The notes below the pieces were generated by a model, which had not been told where the DNA came from, ran no database searches, and worked only from the letters and a program-made list of their open reading frames with translations. The translations under genes were made by a program, and so were the position numbers. Of a DNA stretch of 64,000 nucleotides, positions 9,877 to 18,874 are shown piece after piece (position 1 is the first letter of the stretch; each line of letters starts with the position of its first letter). Source of the stretch: Prauserella halophila (GTDB taxonomy: Bacteria > Actinomycetota > Actinomycetes > Mycobacteriales > Pseudonocardiaceae); the NCBI RefSeq assembly GCF_024171895.1, contig NZ_JAMTCQ010000008.1:744001-808000 (forward strand), given 5' to 3'.

Positions 9877-10368
9877 TCAGCCGACCTGGTGCAACCACGT
9901 CACGGGCGCGCCGTCACCGGCGTGCCGGAACGGTTCGAGCGCCTCGTCCCAGCCTGCACCGAGCAGCTCGTCGATCTTGTGGGCGAGCTGCTCCGAGGCG
10001 CGACTCTTGGCGACGAGGGTGCGCAGCTGGTCCTCGGGCACGACGATGTCGCCGTTGGCGCTGGTGCGCGCGTGCCACAGCCCCAGGCCGGGGACGTGAC
10101 AGAAACGCTGGCCGTCGACGCCGGAACTGGGTTCCTCGGTGATCTCGAAGCGGACCATCGGCCACGCCTTGAGCGCACCGGACAGCTTGCCTGCGGTGCC
10201 CGCCGGACCGCGCCACTCACATTCGGCGCGCAGCTGACCGGGCGCCGCCGGCTGCGCAGTCCAGCGCAGCTCGGCACGCGTGCCGAGCGTGCCTGAAATC
10301 GCCCACTCGACGTGCGGACACACCGCAGACGGCGACGAGTGGACGTACACAACGCCACGTGTGCTCAC
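9877..10368 (-). CDS. DUF3145 family protein
   Basis: The 163-residue sequence matches the actinobacterial DUF3145 family, with the start TRGVVYVHSSPSAVCPHVEW and a C-terminal half predicted to be helical. No signal peptide or membrane segment is visible, and no function is established for the family. It lies 68 bases upstream of, and on the same strand as, the NTF2-like gene at 9216-9809, so the two may be cotranscribed. Confidence 0.9.
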   Translation of the reverse strand: MSTRGVVYVHSSPSAVCPHVEWAISGTLGTRAELRWTAQPAAPGQLRAECEWRGPAGTAGKLSGALKAWPMVRFEITEEPSSGVDGQRFCHVPGLGLWHARTSANGDIVVPEDQLRTLVAKSRASEQLAHKIDELLGAGWDEALEPFRHAGDGAPVTWLHQVG

Positions 10369-10603
10369 TGCTGACCTCCGCTTGTTCGACGAGGGGCGTC
10401 TTCCCCTACGACCTCGCGAACCACGCCGAGCTCAGTGCGTGAGCACCGCTTGAATTTCTCTTCGCACATTTTGCACCGCAGGGGCCTGTTACGCCACATG
10501 GACCCCAGAGATCACACCGCGACCTGGGCCAGGTGGACCCGCGACGACCTCCGAACCGGTAGATTCCCGATGCCAGTTCACCAGTCGCAGGGAGGCTCGA
10601 GGG

Positions 10604-12430
10604 GTGCGACTCGTCCGGTTCTCGGCCCGTCCCGCGCACATCTCGCCGGACATTCGCGCGGCACTGACCTCCCTCGGGCGCGATGGCGACACCATCGGCG
10701 GGGTGGGCCTGGTGGGGGTGCAGCCCCCGGGGATGGATGCGCCGGTCGACGCGGTGGCCGTCACGACTCACGGCGTCGTGGTCGTCATCGGCGTGGACCT
10801 GCCCGATCCCGCCATCCGGCTCGAAGCGCCGTTGCACGGTGTGTGGAAGGCCGACGGCTGGCCACTCGTGCGCGGCGAGGACGATTCCGGCACGAACGCG
10901 GGGAATCCGTCCGGCGAAGCACTCACCGTGTCGGACCAGGTCGCGGAGCGGATCCGCACGGCATCCGGCTCGCCCGGGGCCGCCGTCGGGACGGTCGTCG
11001 CGGTCGGTCCGTTCGCCGAGCACGTCGAACAGCCCGCAGGCGAACTCTCCGGTCCGGTACGCATCGTGTATCCGACGTCGACGAGCCTGCTGGCCTCGGT
11101 CGTCTCGCTCGCCTCGGCTCCGCGGCCGTTCACGGTCGACCAGGCCCGCGCCGTCATCACCGCACTGTCCCCGGACACCGAACTTGAGGACGAGGCGCTC
11201 GCGGGAGAAGGCTTCGCCACCACCGACGCCGCAGCGGCTGCCACCGGCGCCGGCCCCTCCCCCGAGCCCGATCCGGACGGCGCGTCCGCTTCCGGGCCCG
11301 CTCCGGAGCACCCGGGCGGCCCCCTGGCCGACCCGCAGGCCGACGATCCGCTGACCGACGACGCGGACACCGAAACGCTCGACCGCACCGCGCCGCCGGG
11401 GCCGGAGGGCGCAGCCGCGTCCGGCTCGGCGGCGTCCGCCGCAGCAGCTACGCCGGCACCCGTTGCACCGTCGCTTCCCGCAGCGTCATCTCCCGCAGCG
11501 TCATCTCCCGCAGCGTCACCGACACCGCCTGCCGGATCCGCACCGGTGACGCCGCCCCCGCCCACCCGTGCGCAGCCCGCGGACATGCAGCCGAGTGCAT
11601 CGACCGATACGAACGTTGCCGCGGGTTCCGCTCCGGCCGGGCCCGCGACGACAGCACCGCAGCACGCTCCACGACCGAGTACACCGGCATCCCGACCCGG
11701 GCACGCCGAACAGCCCGGCGCTCCGCAGTCCGGTACTCCGCAGTCCGGTACTCCGCGGCCCGGTGCTCCGCAGTCGCCGCGGACGCCGCCAGCCTCCGCC
11801 GCGTCGGGACAGGCACCGGCGGTGCCGTCCCGCCCGGGCGGCGCGGCACCGCAGCCGCGCCGGCGGCGATCGCCGGCGCAGACGTGGCGATGGATCGCGG
11901 CCGGTGCGGTGTTCGCCGTGGCACTCGTCGTGATCATCACCTTCACGGCCATGAGCGGCGGGGACGACGGCGATCAACCGGTGCGCATGCGTGCCGGCGG
12001 GCTGGAATTCACCCAGCGGGCGGCGCAGCTGACGGAGGAGTGCGCCGCCCATGCGGTGGGCGACCTGAGTGTGGCGCTGACCGACGGTGGATGCACCGAG
12101 CTGCGCCGTGGCAGCTTCGACACCACGGCGGGCGGCACGGACGTGGCCGTCTCGGTGGCTGCGCTCACCTTCACCGACGAGCAGGCGGCGCAGCGCTTTC
12201 TCGAGGTCGCCGACACCCCGGGCACCGGCACGATCCGTGACCTCGCCACGACCTCGGACCGATGGGCACCGCCCGCGCCGGACTGGTCGGGCGCCGCCTA
12301 CGTCAACGACCTCGAGGGAACCACGGTGCGACTCGTACAGGCCTCGCCGCGGGACCGCGCGTCGGTCGAATCGCCCGAGGTCGCCGACGCCGCCGAGGCC
12401 GCACTCGGACTGGTGAAGCTGAACGACTGA
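10604..12430 (+). CDS. Proline/alanine-rich single-pass membrane protein
   Basis: The protein has three parts. An N-terminal cytoplasmic domain (residues 1-190) contains the hydrophobic core VDAVAVTTHGVVVVIGVDLP. A disordered Pro/Ala/Ser/Thr-rich region (about 205-425) includes short in-frame repeats near 11490 and 11730. One transmembrane helix (about 430-452, WIAAGAVFAVALVVIITFTA) precedes an extracellular domain of about 150 residues with two cysteines. The GTG at 10604 has GGGAGG nine bases upstream. The N-terminal core faintly resembles nuclease-like NERD sequences, but I do not see catalytic residues. Function is unknown; a surface or envelope sensor role is a guess from topology. Confidence 0.75.
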   Translation: MRLVRFSARPAHISPDIRAALTSLGRDGDTIGGVGLVGVQPPGMDAPVDAVAVTTHGVVVVIGVDLPDPAIRLEAPLHGVWKADGWPLVRGEDDSGTNAGNPSGEALTVSDQVAERIRTASGSPGAAVGTVVAVGPFAEHVEQPAGELSGPVRIVYPTSTSLLASVVSLASAPRPFTVDQARAVITALSPDTELEDEALAGEGFATTDAAAAATGAGPSPEPDPDGASASGPAPEHPGGPLADPQADDPLTDDADTETLDRTAPPGPEGAAASGSAASAAAATPAPVAPSLPAASSPAASSPAASPTPPAGSAPVTPPPPTRAQPADMQPSASTDTNVAAGSAPAGPATTAPQHAPRPSTPASRPGHAEQPGAPQSGTPQSGTPRPGAPQSPRTPPASAASGQAPAVPSRPGGAAPQPRRRRSPAQTWRWIAAGAVFAVALVVIITFTAMSGGDDGDQPVRMRAGGLEFTQRAAQLTEECAAHAVGDLSVALTDGGCTELRRGSFDTTAGGTDVAVSVAALTFTDEQAAQRFLEVADTPGTGTIRDLATTSDRWAPPAPDWSGAAYVNDLEGTTVRLVQASPRDRASVESPEVADAAEAALGLVKLND

Positions 12431-12525
12431 AAGTCACTCCGCGTCACTGACGCTGTCGGCGGCACGGCCCCGTCGGCACTCGTCATCGGCGGCACGGTCC
12501 CGCCGGCACAGGCATGCCGCAGGGG

Positions 12526-13932
12526 TCACAGCCCGTACTCCTCCAACAAGCGGAGCCAGACTTCGCTGATGGTCGGAAACGCGGGAACGGCGTGCCACAA
12601 CCGGTGCAGCGGAACCTCGCCGACGATAGCGATCGTGGCGCTGTGCAACAGTTCGGCGGTGTCGGGCCCGACCAGGGTCACGCCGAGCAGCACGTCCCGC
12701 CGCGTGTCGACGATCGCGCGCAGGCGCCCGGCATACCCGTCCGCGTGGAGCGCGGACCCGGCGACGGCGATGTCGAGTTCCACCGCCCGCTGACCCGGCC
12801 CGGCGGACTCCCGCAGGCCGACCGACGCCACCTCGGGGTCGGTGAACACCACCTGCGGCACGGCGTGATGGTCGGCGGTCGCGGTGTGGGCGCTCCACGG
12901 CGAACTGTTCACGCTGTCACCACGGGCCGTCGCGGCGACCACGTCACCGACGATCCGCGCCGCATACTTGCCCTGGTGCGTCAGCGGCGCACGGCCGGTC
13001 ACGTCACCGGCGGCACAGAGCCAACCGCCGTCCACTCCGGACACCCGTCCGCTGTCGTCGACCGGCAACGGCGCACCGGGGGTGAGCCCGACGACGTCGA
13101 GTCCGAGCTCCGCCGTCGCCGGCCTGCGCCCGGTGGCGATCAACAGCCGATCGGCATCGACCTCCCGGCCGCCGTGCGCGAGCCGTACCGCTCTCGCCCC
13201 GGACTCGTCCACTTCGGACACCCGCTCGACGGCGGTGTCCGGATACAGCCGCACTCCGTCCCCGCGTAGCCCGTCGGCAACCGCGTCCCCGGCGAACGCC
13301 GGGTAGGCGGGCAACGGCCTCGACCCGGTCATGAACAGGTGCACCTCGGCACCCAGCCGCGCCCACGCCTGCGCCATCTCGGTGCCGACGACACCTCCGC
13401 CCAGCACCGCCAGGCGCGCAGGCACCGTCGACTCCGACGTCGCTTCCCGTGACGTCCACACCAGCTCGCCCGGCAACTCCGCAAGCCCGGCGACCGGCGG
13501 GCGTTTCACCACACTGCCCGTACACACGATCACCGCCTGCCGCGCGCGCAGCACGGCGCCGTCGACGGTCACCTCGCGCTCCCCGGTGATGCGTGCATGT
13601 CCGCGGACCGGCGCGATACCCGCGCTGCGCGCCCACTCGACCTGGGCGCTGTCGTCCCCGCCGTGCGTGAAGGCATCCCTGCGGGCGAACACCGCAGCCG
13701 GATCCAGCCGGCCGTCGTGATCGATCCCCGGCATGCGCCGCAGCGCGGCGAGCAGATTCCCGGGTCGTAGCAACGCCTTACTGGGCACGCATGCCCAGTA
13801 GGAACACTCGCCGCCGAACCGTTCGTGGTCGACGAGCGCCGCGGTCAGACCGCCTCCGACGGCGCGGGCGGCCGCGTTCTCCCCCACCGGCCCGGCTCCG
13901 ATCACCACGACGTCGTACGCGCGCTCTGCCAT
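12526..13932 (-). CDS. FAD-dependent pyridine nucleotide-disulfide oxidoreductase
   Basis: This is a class I disulfide oxidoreductase of the dihydrolipoyl dehydrogenase/mercuric reductase type. The FAD Rossmann motif VVIGAGPVGENAA opens the protein. The redox-active pair is in GGECSYWACVPSK (C-x4-C). A second GxGxxG for NAD(P)H (LAVLGGGVVGTEMA) follows, and the dimerisation domain ends in HAVPAFPTISE with the His-x-x-x-x-x-x-x-x-x-Glu type pair. The ATG at 13932 gives 468 residues; longer readings would run into the lsr2-like gene. There are no lipoamide partner genes nearby, so the substrate is unknown. Confidence 0.9.
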   Translation of the reverse strand: MAERAYDVVVIGAGPVGENAAARAVGGGLTAALVDHERFGGECSYWACVPSKALLRPGNLLAALRRMPGIDHDGRLDPAAVFARRDAFTHGGDDSAQVEWARSAGIAPVRGHARITGEREVTVDGAVLRARQAVIVCTGSVVKRPPVAGLAELPGELVWTSREATSESTVPARLAVLGGGVVGTEMAQAWARLGAEVHLFMTGSRPLPAYPAFAGDAVADGLRGDGVRLYPDTAVERVSEVDESGARAVRLAHGGREVDADRLLIATGRRPATAELGLDVVGLTPGAPLPVDDSGRVSGVDGGWLCAAGDVTGRAPLTHQGKYAARIVGDVVAATARGDSVNSSPWSAHTATADHHAVPQVVFTDPEVASVGLRESAGPGQRAVELDIAVAGSALHADGYAGRLRAIVDTRRDVLLGVTLVGPDTAELLHSATIAIVGEVPLHRLWHAVPAFPTISEVWLRLLEEYGL

Positions 13933-14065
13933 ACCGACAAGCGCACACCACCGCGCGCCGACCCGCAACCCGGCAACTACCCTGGTCGGGGAGCAGGTGG
14001 CACGTGGCCGTGGCCCACGGTCGGGGAGAACGCCTGCGTCGACTCGAAACATGCGGAGGACGTTG

Positions 14066-14968
14066 GTGGCACGCAATACGGCGGTCGAGGTACTCGACGA
14101 CATCAGCGGTGAACCGGCTGCGGAGGTGGTGCGGTTCTCGCTCGATGGCGTCCACTACGAAATCGATCTGGCGACGGCCAACGCCGAGGTCCTGCGCACG
14201 GCGCTCACGCGCTACGCCGACAACGCACGCCGCACCGGCGGACGCAAGCGTCAACGGCGGCTGCTCACCCCCGGTACACCCGGCGCAGCCAAGGGCACCG
14301 CGAAGACCCCGGCGAAGGGGACCGCGAAGAAGACCGCGGCAACGAAGAAGGCAGCCACGGCGGCCAAGAGCTCGACGGCGAAGGCAGCCAAGGGCACGGC
14401 GGCACAGGGCACGGCGGCGAAGAAAACGGCAACGGCCGCCAAGAAAACGGCAACGGCTGCGAAAACGGCGTCCGCCGCGAAGAAGACCCCCGCGGCGAAG
14501 ACGGGCGCGGCCGGGAAGACCACGCGGGCCGGAAACACCACCACCGCGAAGAACACCGCCGCAGCCACGACTCCGGACAAGAAGACCCCGGCGAAGAGCA
14601 CCCCGGCGAAGAGCACTGCCGCGAAATCCGGCACCGCGAAAACCGGAACGAGGAAGGCCGCCGCGAAGCCCGCGGCCACGACGTCGACGACCCGGAACGC
14701 CGCGGGCGGGGCCTCCACGCGGGCGGCCACCCCGGCCGCAGCTCCCAAGAAGGCGTCCGCCAAGTCCCCGGCTGCCAAGCCCCCGGCTGCCAAGCCCTCG
14801 ACAGCCAAGGCCTCGGCTCCGAAGAAGACCTCGGCTCCGAAGAAGGGCTCGACAACGAAGAAGGGCTCCGCCGCGAAACCCGCCACCGGGCCGGAGAAGC
14901 CCACCGACACCGCGGCGGAAAACGGCGCCAAGTCCGCCCCTCAGGTCACGTTCTCGGCCGCCCGCTGA
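14066..14968 (+). CDS. Lsr2-like nucleoid protein with H1-like lysine-rich tail
   Basis: The first 60 residues match the Lsr2 dimerisation domain (AVEVLDDISGEPAAEVVRFS, then LDGVHYEIDLATANAEVLR). Canonical Lsr2 (about 110 residues) continues into a small DNA-binding domain with an RGR AT-hook. Here that domain is replaced by roughly 220 residues of KTAATKKAATAAK-type sequence like the tails of histone H1 and mycobacterial HupB. The GTG at 14066 has GGAGGA five bases upstream; an ATG at 14051 is possible. The likely role is DNA binding, compaction or silencing. The combined domain layout is the odd feature. Confidence 0.85.
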   Translation: MARNTAVEVLDDISGEPAAEVVRFSLDGVHYEIDLATANAEVLRTALTRYADNARRTGGRKRQRRLLTPGTPGAAKGTAKTPAKGTAKKTAATKKAATAAKSSTAKAAKGTAAQGTAAKKTATAAKKTATAAKTASAAKKTPAAKTGAAGKTTRAGNTTTAKNTAAATTPDKKTPAKSTPAKSTAAKSGTAKTGTRKAAAKPAATTSTTRNAAGGASTRAATPAAAPKKASAKSPAAKPPAAKPSTAKASAPKKTSAPKKGSTTKKGSAAKPATGPEKPTDTAAENGAKSAPQVTFSAAR

Positions 14969-15004
14969 CGTACGGCGGCCCGTTCCCCGCCGAACCCCGC
15001 GCGA

Positions 15005-16396
15005 TCACAACGTTTTCAGCTCCTCGACGATGCCGCCGACGGATTCCTTGGCATCGCCGAAGAGCATGGCCGTTCTCGGGTCGGTGAACAGGGCGTTGTC
15101 GATGCCGGCGAACCCCGACCCCATGGAGCGTTTCAGCACGATCACCGACCGGCTCGACGTGACGTGCAGAATCGGCATGCCGTAGATCGGGGAATCCGGG
15201 TCGGACTGGGCGGCCGGGTTCGTCACGTCGTTCGCGCCGATCACCAGCGACACGTCGACCTGCGGGAACGCCGAGTTGCTCTCGTCCATCTCCTTGAGCG
15301 ACTCGTACGGCACGTCGGCTTCGGCCAGCAGCACGTTCATGTGTCCCGGCATCCGCCCGGCGACGGGGTGCACGGCGTAGGCGACGTCGATGCCCTTGGC
15401 CTCCAGCAGGTCGGCCATCTCGCGGACGGCGTGCTGCGCCTGGGCGACCGCCAGTCCGTATCCGGGTACGACCATGACGCGGCCGGCGTAGGCGAGCTGG
15501 ATCGCCGCGTCGGCCGCACTGGTACTGCGCACGGGACGGTCCGCGCCGCCGCTCCCACCAGCCGTCGCGCCGGCAGCACCTCCACCGAAGCCGCCCGCGA
15601 GGATCGCCGGGATGGACCGGTTCATCGCCTGCGCCATGAGGTTCGTCAGGATCGAACCGGACGCACCGACGATCATGCCCGCCACGATCAGCGCCGTGTT
15701 GTCCAGCGCGAGACCCATCGCCGCGGCCGACAATCCGGTGAACGCGTTGAGCAGCGAAATCACGACCGGCATGTCGGCACCGCCGATCGGCAGCACGACC
15801 ATGACACCGATGAGTCCCGCGGCGACCAGTACCCCGGCGATCAGCCACTCGGATCGGCCGCCCGCGACGGTGATCACGGCGCACACCAGCGCCACGACCA
15901 GCAGCACGATGTTCAGCGGCTGCTGCAGCCGCCCGAGCGTCACCGGCTTTCCGGGCAGGATCTCCTGCAGTTTCGCGAACGCGACGCCCGAACCCCAGAA
16001 CGACACGGACCCGACGAGCGCTGCGAACAGCGACGCGATCGCCACGTACAGCGCTTCGCCCTCGTAGCCGGCGGTCACCCGGAATTCCACCCACGCAATG
16101 AGCGCCACCGCGCCACCGCCGACGCCGTTGAACAACGCCACCATCTGCGGCATCGCCGTCATCTTCACGCGCCGGGCCGCGGGGACGCCGATCACCGCAC
16201 CGATGCCGAGACCGAGCGCGATGAGCAGCCAGTTCCCCATGCCGGGCAGCAACAGTGTCGCGACGACGGCGACCGCCATCCCGGCTGCGGCGATCCAGTT
16301 TCCCCGGACGGCGGTACGCGGACCCGTCATCCCCATGAGGCCGTAGATGAACAGGACGAACGCGACGATGTAGCCCGCGGAGACGAGCGTGGTCAC
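15005..16396 (-). CDS. pntB: NAD(P) transhydrogenase subunit beta
   Basis: PntB forms the membrane domain II and the NADP(H)-binding domain III of proton-translocating transhydrogenase. Several helices are visible in the first 270 residues. The C-terminal domain has the NADP motif VMVVPGYGLAVAQAQHAVRE and the late stretch VIVLKRSMGSGFAGIDN. The 463-residue length is standard. It overlaps the stop of pntAB by four bases and is the last gene of the operon. Confidence 0.97.
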   Translation of the reverse strand: MTTLVSAGYIVAFVLFIYGLMGMTGPRTAVRGNWIAAAGMAVAVVATLLLPGMGNWLLIALGLGIGAVIGVPAARRVKMTAMPQMVALFNGVGGGAVALIAWVEFRVTAGYEGEALYVAIASLFAALVGSVSFWGSGVAFAKLQEILPGKPVTLGRLQQPLNIVLLVVALVCAVITVAGGRSEWLIAGVLVAAGLIGVMVVLPIGGADMPVVISLLNAFTGLSAAAMGLALDNTALIVAGMIVGASGSILTNLMAQAMNRSIPAILAGGFGGGAAGATAGGSGGADRPVRSTSAADAAIQLAYAGRVMVVPGYGLAVAQAQHAVREMADLLEAKGIDVAYAVHPVAGRMPGHMNVLLAEADVPYESLKEMDESNSAFPQVDVSLVIGANDVTNPAAQSDPDSPIYGMPILHVTSSRSVIVLKRSMGSGFAGIDNALFTDPRTAMLFGDAKESVGGIVEELKTL

Positions 16397-16740
16397 TGCT
16401 CGCCCCCCTCACGCACCTCTGCTGCGCGCCCGCCGGGCCGCTCTCGACCGGGGCCCTGCCCGCTGGGACGTTGTTTGAACATCCCGAGCATGCGGTCGGT
16501 GACGAGGAATCCGCCGACGACGTTGATCGTGCCGAAGGCGATGGCCACGACGAGCAGGATCTTGTTCAGCACCCCGTCGACGCCGTGGCCGAGCACGATG
16601 AGCCCGCCGAGCAGCACGATGCCGTGGATGGCGTTCGTACCGGACATGAGCGGGGTGTGCAGCGTGTTGGGCACCTTGGAGATCACGGTGTAGCCCACGA
16701 ATCCCGCGAGCACCAGGATCGCGATGCTTTCGATCGGCAC
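16393..16740 (-). CDS. pntAB: NAD(P) transhydrogenase subunit alpha part 2
   Basis: This 115-residue membrane subunit supplies transmembrane helices to domain II (VLAGFVGYTVISKVPNTLHT, then MSGTNAIHGIVLLGGLIVLG). Splitting the alpha subunit into PntAA and PntAB is usual in actinobacteria. A GTG start directly abuts the pntAA stop, and the gene overlaps pntB, so the three genes form one tight operon. Confidence 0.95.
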   Translation of the reverse strand: MPIESIAILVLAGFVGYTVISKVPNTLHTPLMSGTNAIHGIVLLGGLIVLGHGVDGVLNKILLVVAIAFGTINVVGGFLVTDRMLGMFKQRPSGQGPGRERPGGRAAEVREGGEQ

Positions 16741-17865
16741 CTACGCCACCTCCTCCGGCAGGCCGGCGACACAGGCGCCGGCAACGATCTCGTCGGCCGG
16801 GTCGATCGCGAACCGGCCTTCGGAATCCACGAGCAGTTCGATCAGTTCGACGAGATTCCGCGCGTACAGCTCACTGGCGTGCAGCGGCATTCCGGCGGGC
16901 AGGTTGAGCGGCGAGCTGATCGTCACGCCGCCGACGTCGACGTTCTCACCCGGTTCGGTCAGCTCGCAGTTGCCGCCGGTCGCACCGGCCAGGTCGACGA
17001 CGACGCTGGCGGGCCGCATCCCCCGTACGGCCTCGGCGGTGACGAGCGTAGGCGCCGTGCGGCCCGGAACGAGAGCCGTGGTGATCACGACGTCGAACCC
17101 GGCGATGGCCTCGGTGAGCCTGCGTTGCTGCTGCGCGCGCTCGTCGTCGGTGAGTTCGCGGGCGTACCCGCCGTCGCCGATCGCCTCGATGCCCAGGTCC
17201 AGCCACTGAGCGCCCACGGATCGCACCTGTTCGGCGACCTCGGGGCGCACGTCGTAGCCGGTCGCCCGCGCGCCGAGCCGTTTCGCCGTGGCGAGTGCCT
17301 GCAATCCCGCGACGCCCGCACCGAGCACGAGCACGGTCGCGGGCGGAACGGTGCCCGCAGCAGTGGTGAGCATGGGAAAGAACCGCGGCGAGAGCTGGGC
17401 CGCCAGCAGCGCGGCACGGTACCCCGACACGTTCGCCTGCGACGACAGCGCGTCCATCGCCTGCGCCCGCGAGACCCGCGGGATCGATTCGACCGCCAGC
17501 GCGGTGATCCCGGCCCGTTCGAGGGCCTCGACCCGGGCGGGGTCGCCGAGCGGGTCGAGGAATCCGATGAGGACGGTGCCGGCCGGGAGCCGCGCGATGT
17601 CCTCCTCGGACGGTGGCGTCACGGTGAGCACGATGTCGCTGCGGCGGGAATCGGCCGCGTCACCGCAGGAGGACTCGGCTCCGAGCTCGGCGCCGACGGC
17701 CGTGAACAGCTCGTCGGGCAGGCCCGCCTTCCTGCCTGCGCCCGGTTCGACCACAACCCGCAGCCCCCGGCCGATCAGCCGCGCGGCGAGTTTCGGTACC
17801 AGCGCGACCCGTCGTTCCCCCGGCGCCGTCTCGGCGACGACACCGACCGTCAGCGGTCCTGCCAC
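16741..17865 (-). CDS. pntAA: NAD(P) transhydrogenase subunit alpha part 1
   Basis: This soluble NAD(H)-binding domain I subunit resembles alanine dehydrogenase. Visible motifs are the N-terminal ETAPGERRVALVPKLA and the nucleotide-binding VLVLGAGVAGLQALATAKRL. With PntAB and PntB it couples hydride transfer between NADH and NADP+ to proton movement, supplying NADPH. The GTG at 17865 has GAGGAC upstream. The promoter area just before it contains a direct repeat (accatcatgg/accatcatgt) near 17899-17920. Confidence 0.96.
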   Translation of the reverse strand: MAGPLTVGVVAETAPGERRVALVPKLAARLIGRGLRVVVEPGAGRKAGLPDELFTAVGAELGAESSCGDAADSRRSDIVLTVTPPSEEDIARLPAGTVLIGFLDPLGDPARVEALERAGITALAVESIPRVSRAQAMDALSSQANVSGYRAALLAAQLSPRFFPMLTTAAGTVPPATVLVLGAGVAGLQALATAKRLGARATGYDVRPEVAEQVRSVGAQWLDLGIEAIGDGGYARELTDDERAQQQRRLTEAIAGFDVVITTALVPGRTAPTLVTAEAVRGMRPASVVVDLAGATGGNCELTEPGENVDVGGVTISSPLNLPAGMPLHASELYARNLVELIELLVDSEGRFAIDPADEIVAGACVAGLPEEVA

Positions 17866-18087
17866 CTTGCACGTCCTCCTCGTCGGGGCACCTCTCGATC
17901 ACCATCATGGACCATCATGTAACGAAGATCACGTCTTGTGTGCCGCGTGGCGATGGCGTAGAGAATTCGGCCGGACGTGATCACCCCCGCAGGCCTGCGC
18001 GCACCCCGAGTGCCGGTACATCCAGCCATGCCGTGCATGCCGATGGCAGCCGTGCCGTGCATGCCGCTGACTCAGTACCGTGGGGGC

Positions 18088-18504
18088 ATGCACTCCACCG
18101 AGCTCGAGATCCGCACCGGCGGCAGTGCGGTGGTGACCGACCTGACGCGGGAGGCGGGACGGTTCCTCGCCGGCACGCCGGGTGGAGCCGAGGACGGCCT
18201 GCTGCACGTGTGGGTGCCGCACGCGACCTCCGGGCTGGCGATCCTCGAAACCGGAGCGGGCAGCGACGACGATCTGCTCGCCGCGCTCGACGATCTACTC
18301 CCCCGCGACGACCGGTGGCGGCACCGCCACGGCAGCCACGGCCACGGCCGCGACCACGTGCTGCCCGCCTTCCTCCCGCCGTACGCGACCGTTCCGGTGT
18401 TCGGTGGCGCGCTCGCCCTGGGCACGTGGCAGTCGATCTGTCTCGTCGACACCAACGTCGACAACCCCGTCCGCCGCGTCCGGTTCAGCTTCCTCGCCGG
18501 CTGA
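18088..18504 (+). CDS. yjbQ: YjbQ/UPF0047 family protein
   Basis: The 138-residue protein matches the YjbQ family (secondary thiamine-phosphate synthase/UPF0047), with HVWVPHATSGLAILE and the C-terminal GTWQSICLVDTNVDNPVRRV. Members have been reported to complement ThiE deficiency, but the physiological role is unclear. The ATG at 18088 fits the family start. An upstream in-frame extension would encode a repetitive MPCMPMAAVPCMPL stretch from a duplicated gccgtgcatgccg element and is rejected. Confidence 0.9.
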   Translation: MHSTELEIRTGGSAVVTDLTREAGRFLAGTPGGAEDGLLHVWVPHATSGLAILETGAGSDDDLLAALDDLLPRDDRWRHRHGSHGHGRDHVLPAFLPPYATVPVFGGALALGTWQSICLVDTNVDNPVRRVRFSFLAG

Positions 18505-18846
18505 CCGCCGCCACCGGCCGAGCGTCCACGACGGTCGGCGCGGACAGTGCGAACCGGTCGTCGTAGCCGGCGCCGAGCTCCCGGCCGTGCACGGGTCGTG
18601 GGCGGCCGGGTCGTAGGCGGCTGGATTGTGAACGGCTGGGTCGTGGGCAGCGGCGTCGTGGGCGGCGGGGTCGTGGGCAGCGGCGTCGTGGGCGGCTGGG
18701 TCCGGCATCGGGGCCGGCGACGACTGCGGCCCGTACGCGTCACCCGGGTCGGCGGGCTCGTAGCCGCCGACACCGTTCAGCGCGGCCTCGTCCTCGTAGC
18801 CGTGGCGCGCCGCCGTCTCGTCCCGCCCCTTCCGGCCGAAGATCAC
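18295..18846 (-). CDS. Disordered hypothetical protein, frame probably shifted
   Basis: A GTG at 18846 with GGGGGAG upstream opens the sequence VIFGRKGRDETAARHGYEDE, followed by six or seven copies of a PAAHD-type pentapeptide. The open frame then runs on antisense to yjbQ down to 18295, with an arginine-rich sequence that looks non-coding. Another frame just after the repeats reads HGRELGAGYDDRFALSAP and stops at 18485-18487, next to the yjbQ stop. I infer one disordered protein of about 120 residues whose frame changed within the repeats. It lies directly downstream of proS on the same strand. Function is unknown. Confidence 0.35.
   Translation of the reverse strand: MIFGRKGRDETAARHGYEDEAALNGVGGYEPADPGDAYGPQSSPAPMPDPAAHDAAAHDPAAHDAAAHDPAVHNPAAYDPAAHDPCTAGSSAPATTTGSHCPRRPSWTLGRWRRSAGEEAEPDAADGVVDVGVDETDRLPRAQGERATEHRNGRVRREEGGQHVVAAVAVAAVAVPPPVVAGE
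18595..18699. repeat. 15-bp tandem repeat, 7 copies
   Basis: Seven units related to gtcgtgggcggcngg run without gaps. Copies 4 and 6 share an identical variant (gtcgtgggcagcggc), which suggests duplication of a 30-bp double unit. On the minus strand the array encodes PAAHD-type repeats. Confidence 0.85.
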
Positions 18847-18874
18847 CGGTAGCCACTCCCCCGGTCGGCGCGGG

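Noticed and set aside
13933-14103. N-terminal extension of the disulfide oxidoreductase from a start at 14103
   Set aside because: It would overlap the lsr2-like gene and precede the conserved FAD motif by 60 residues. The ATG at 13932 fits the family.
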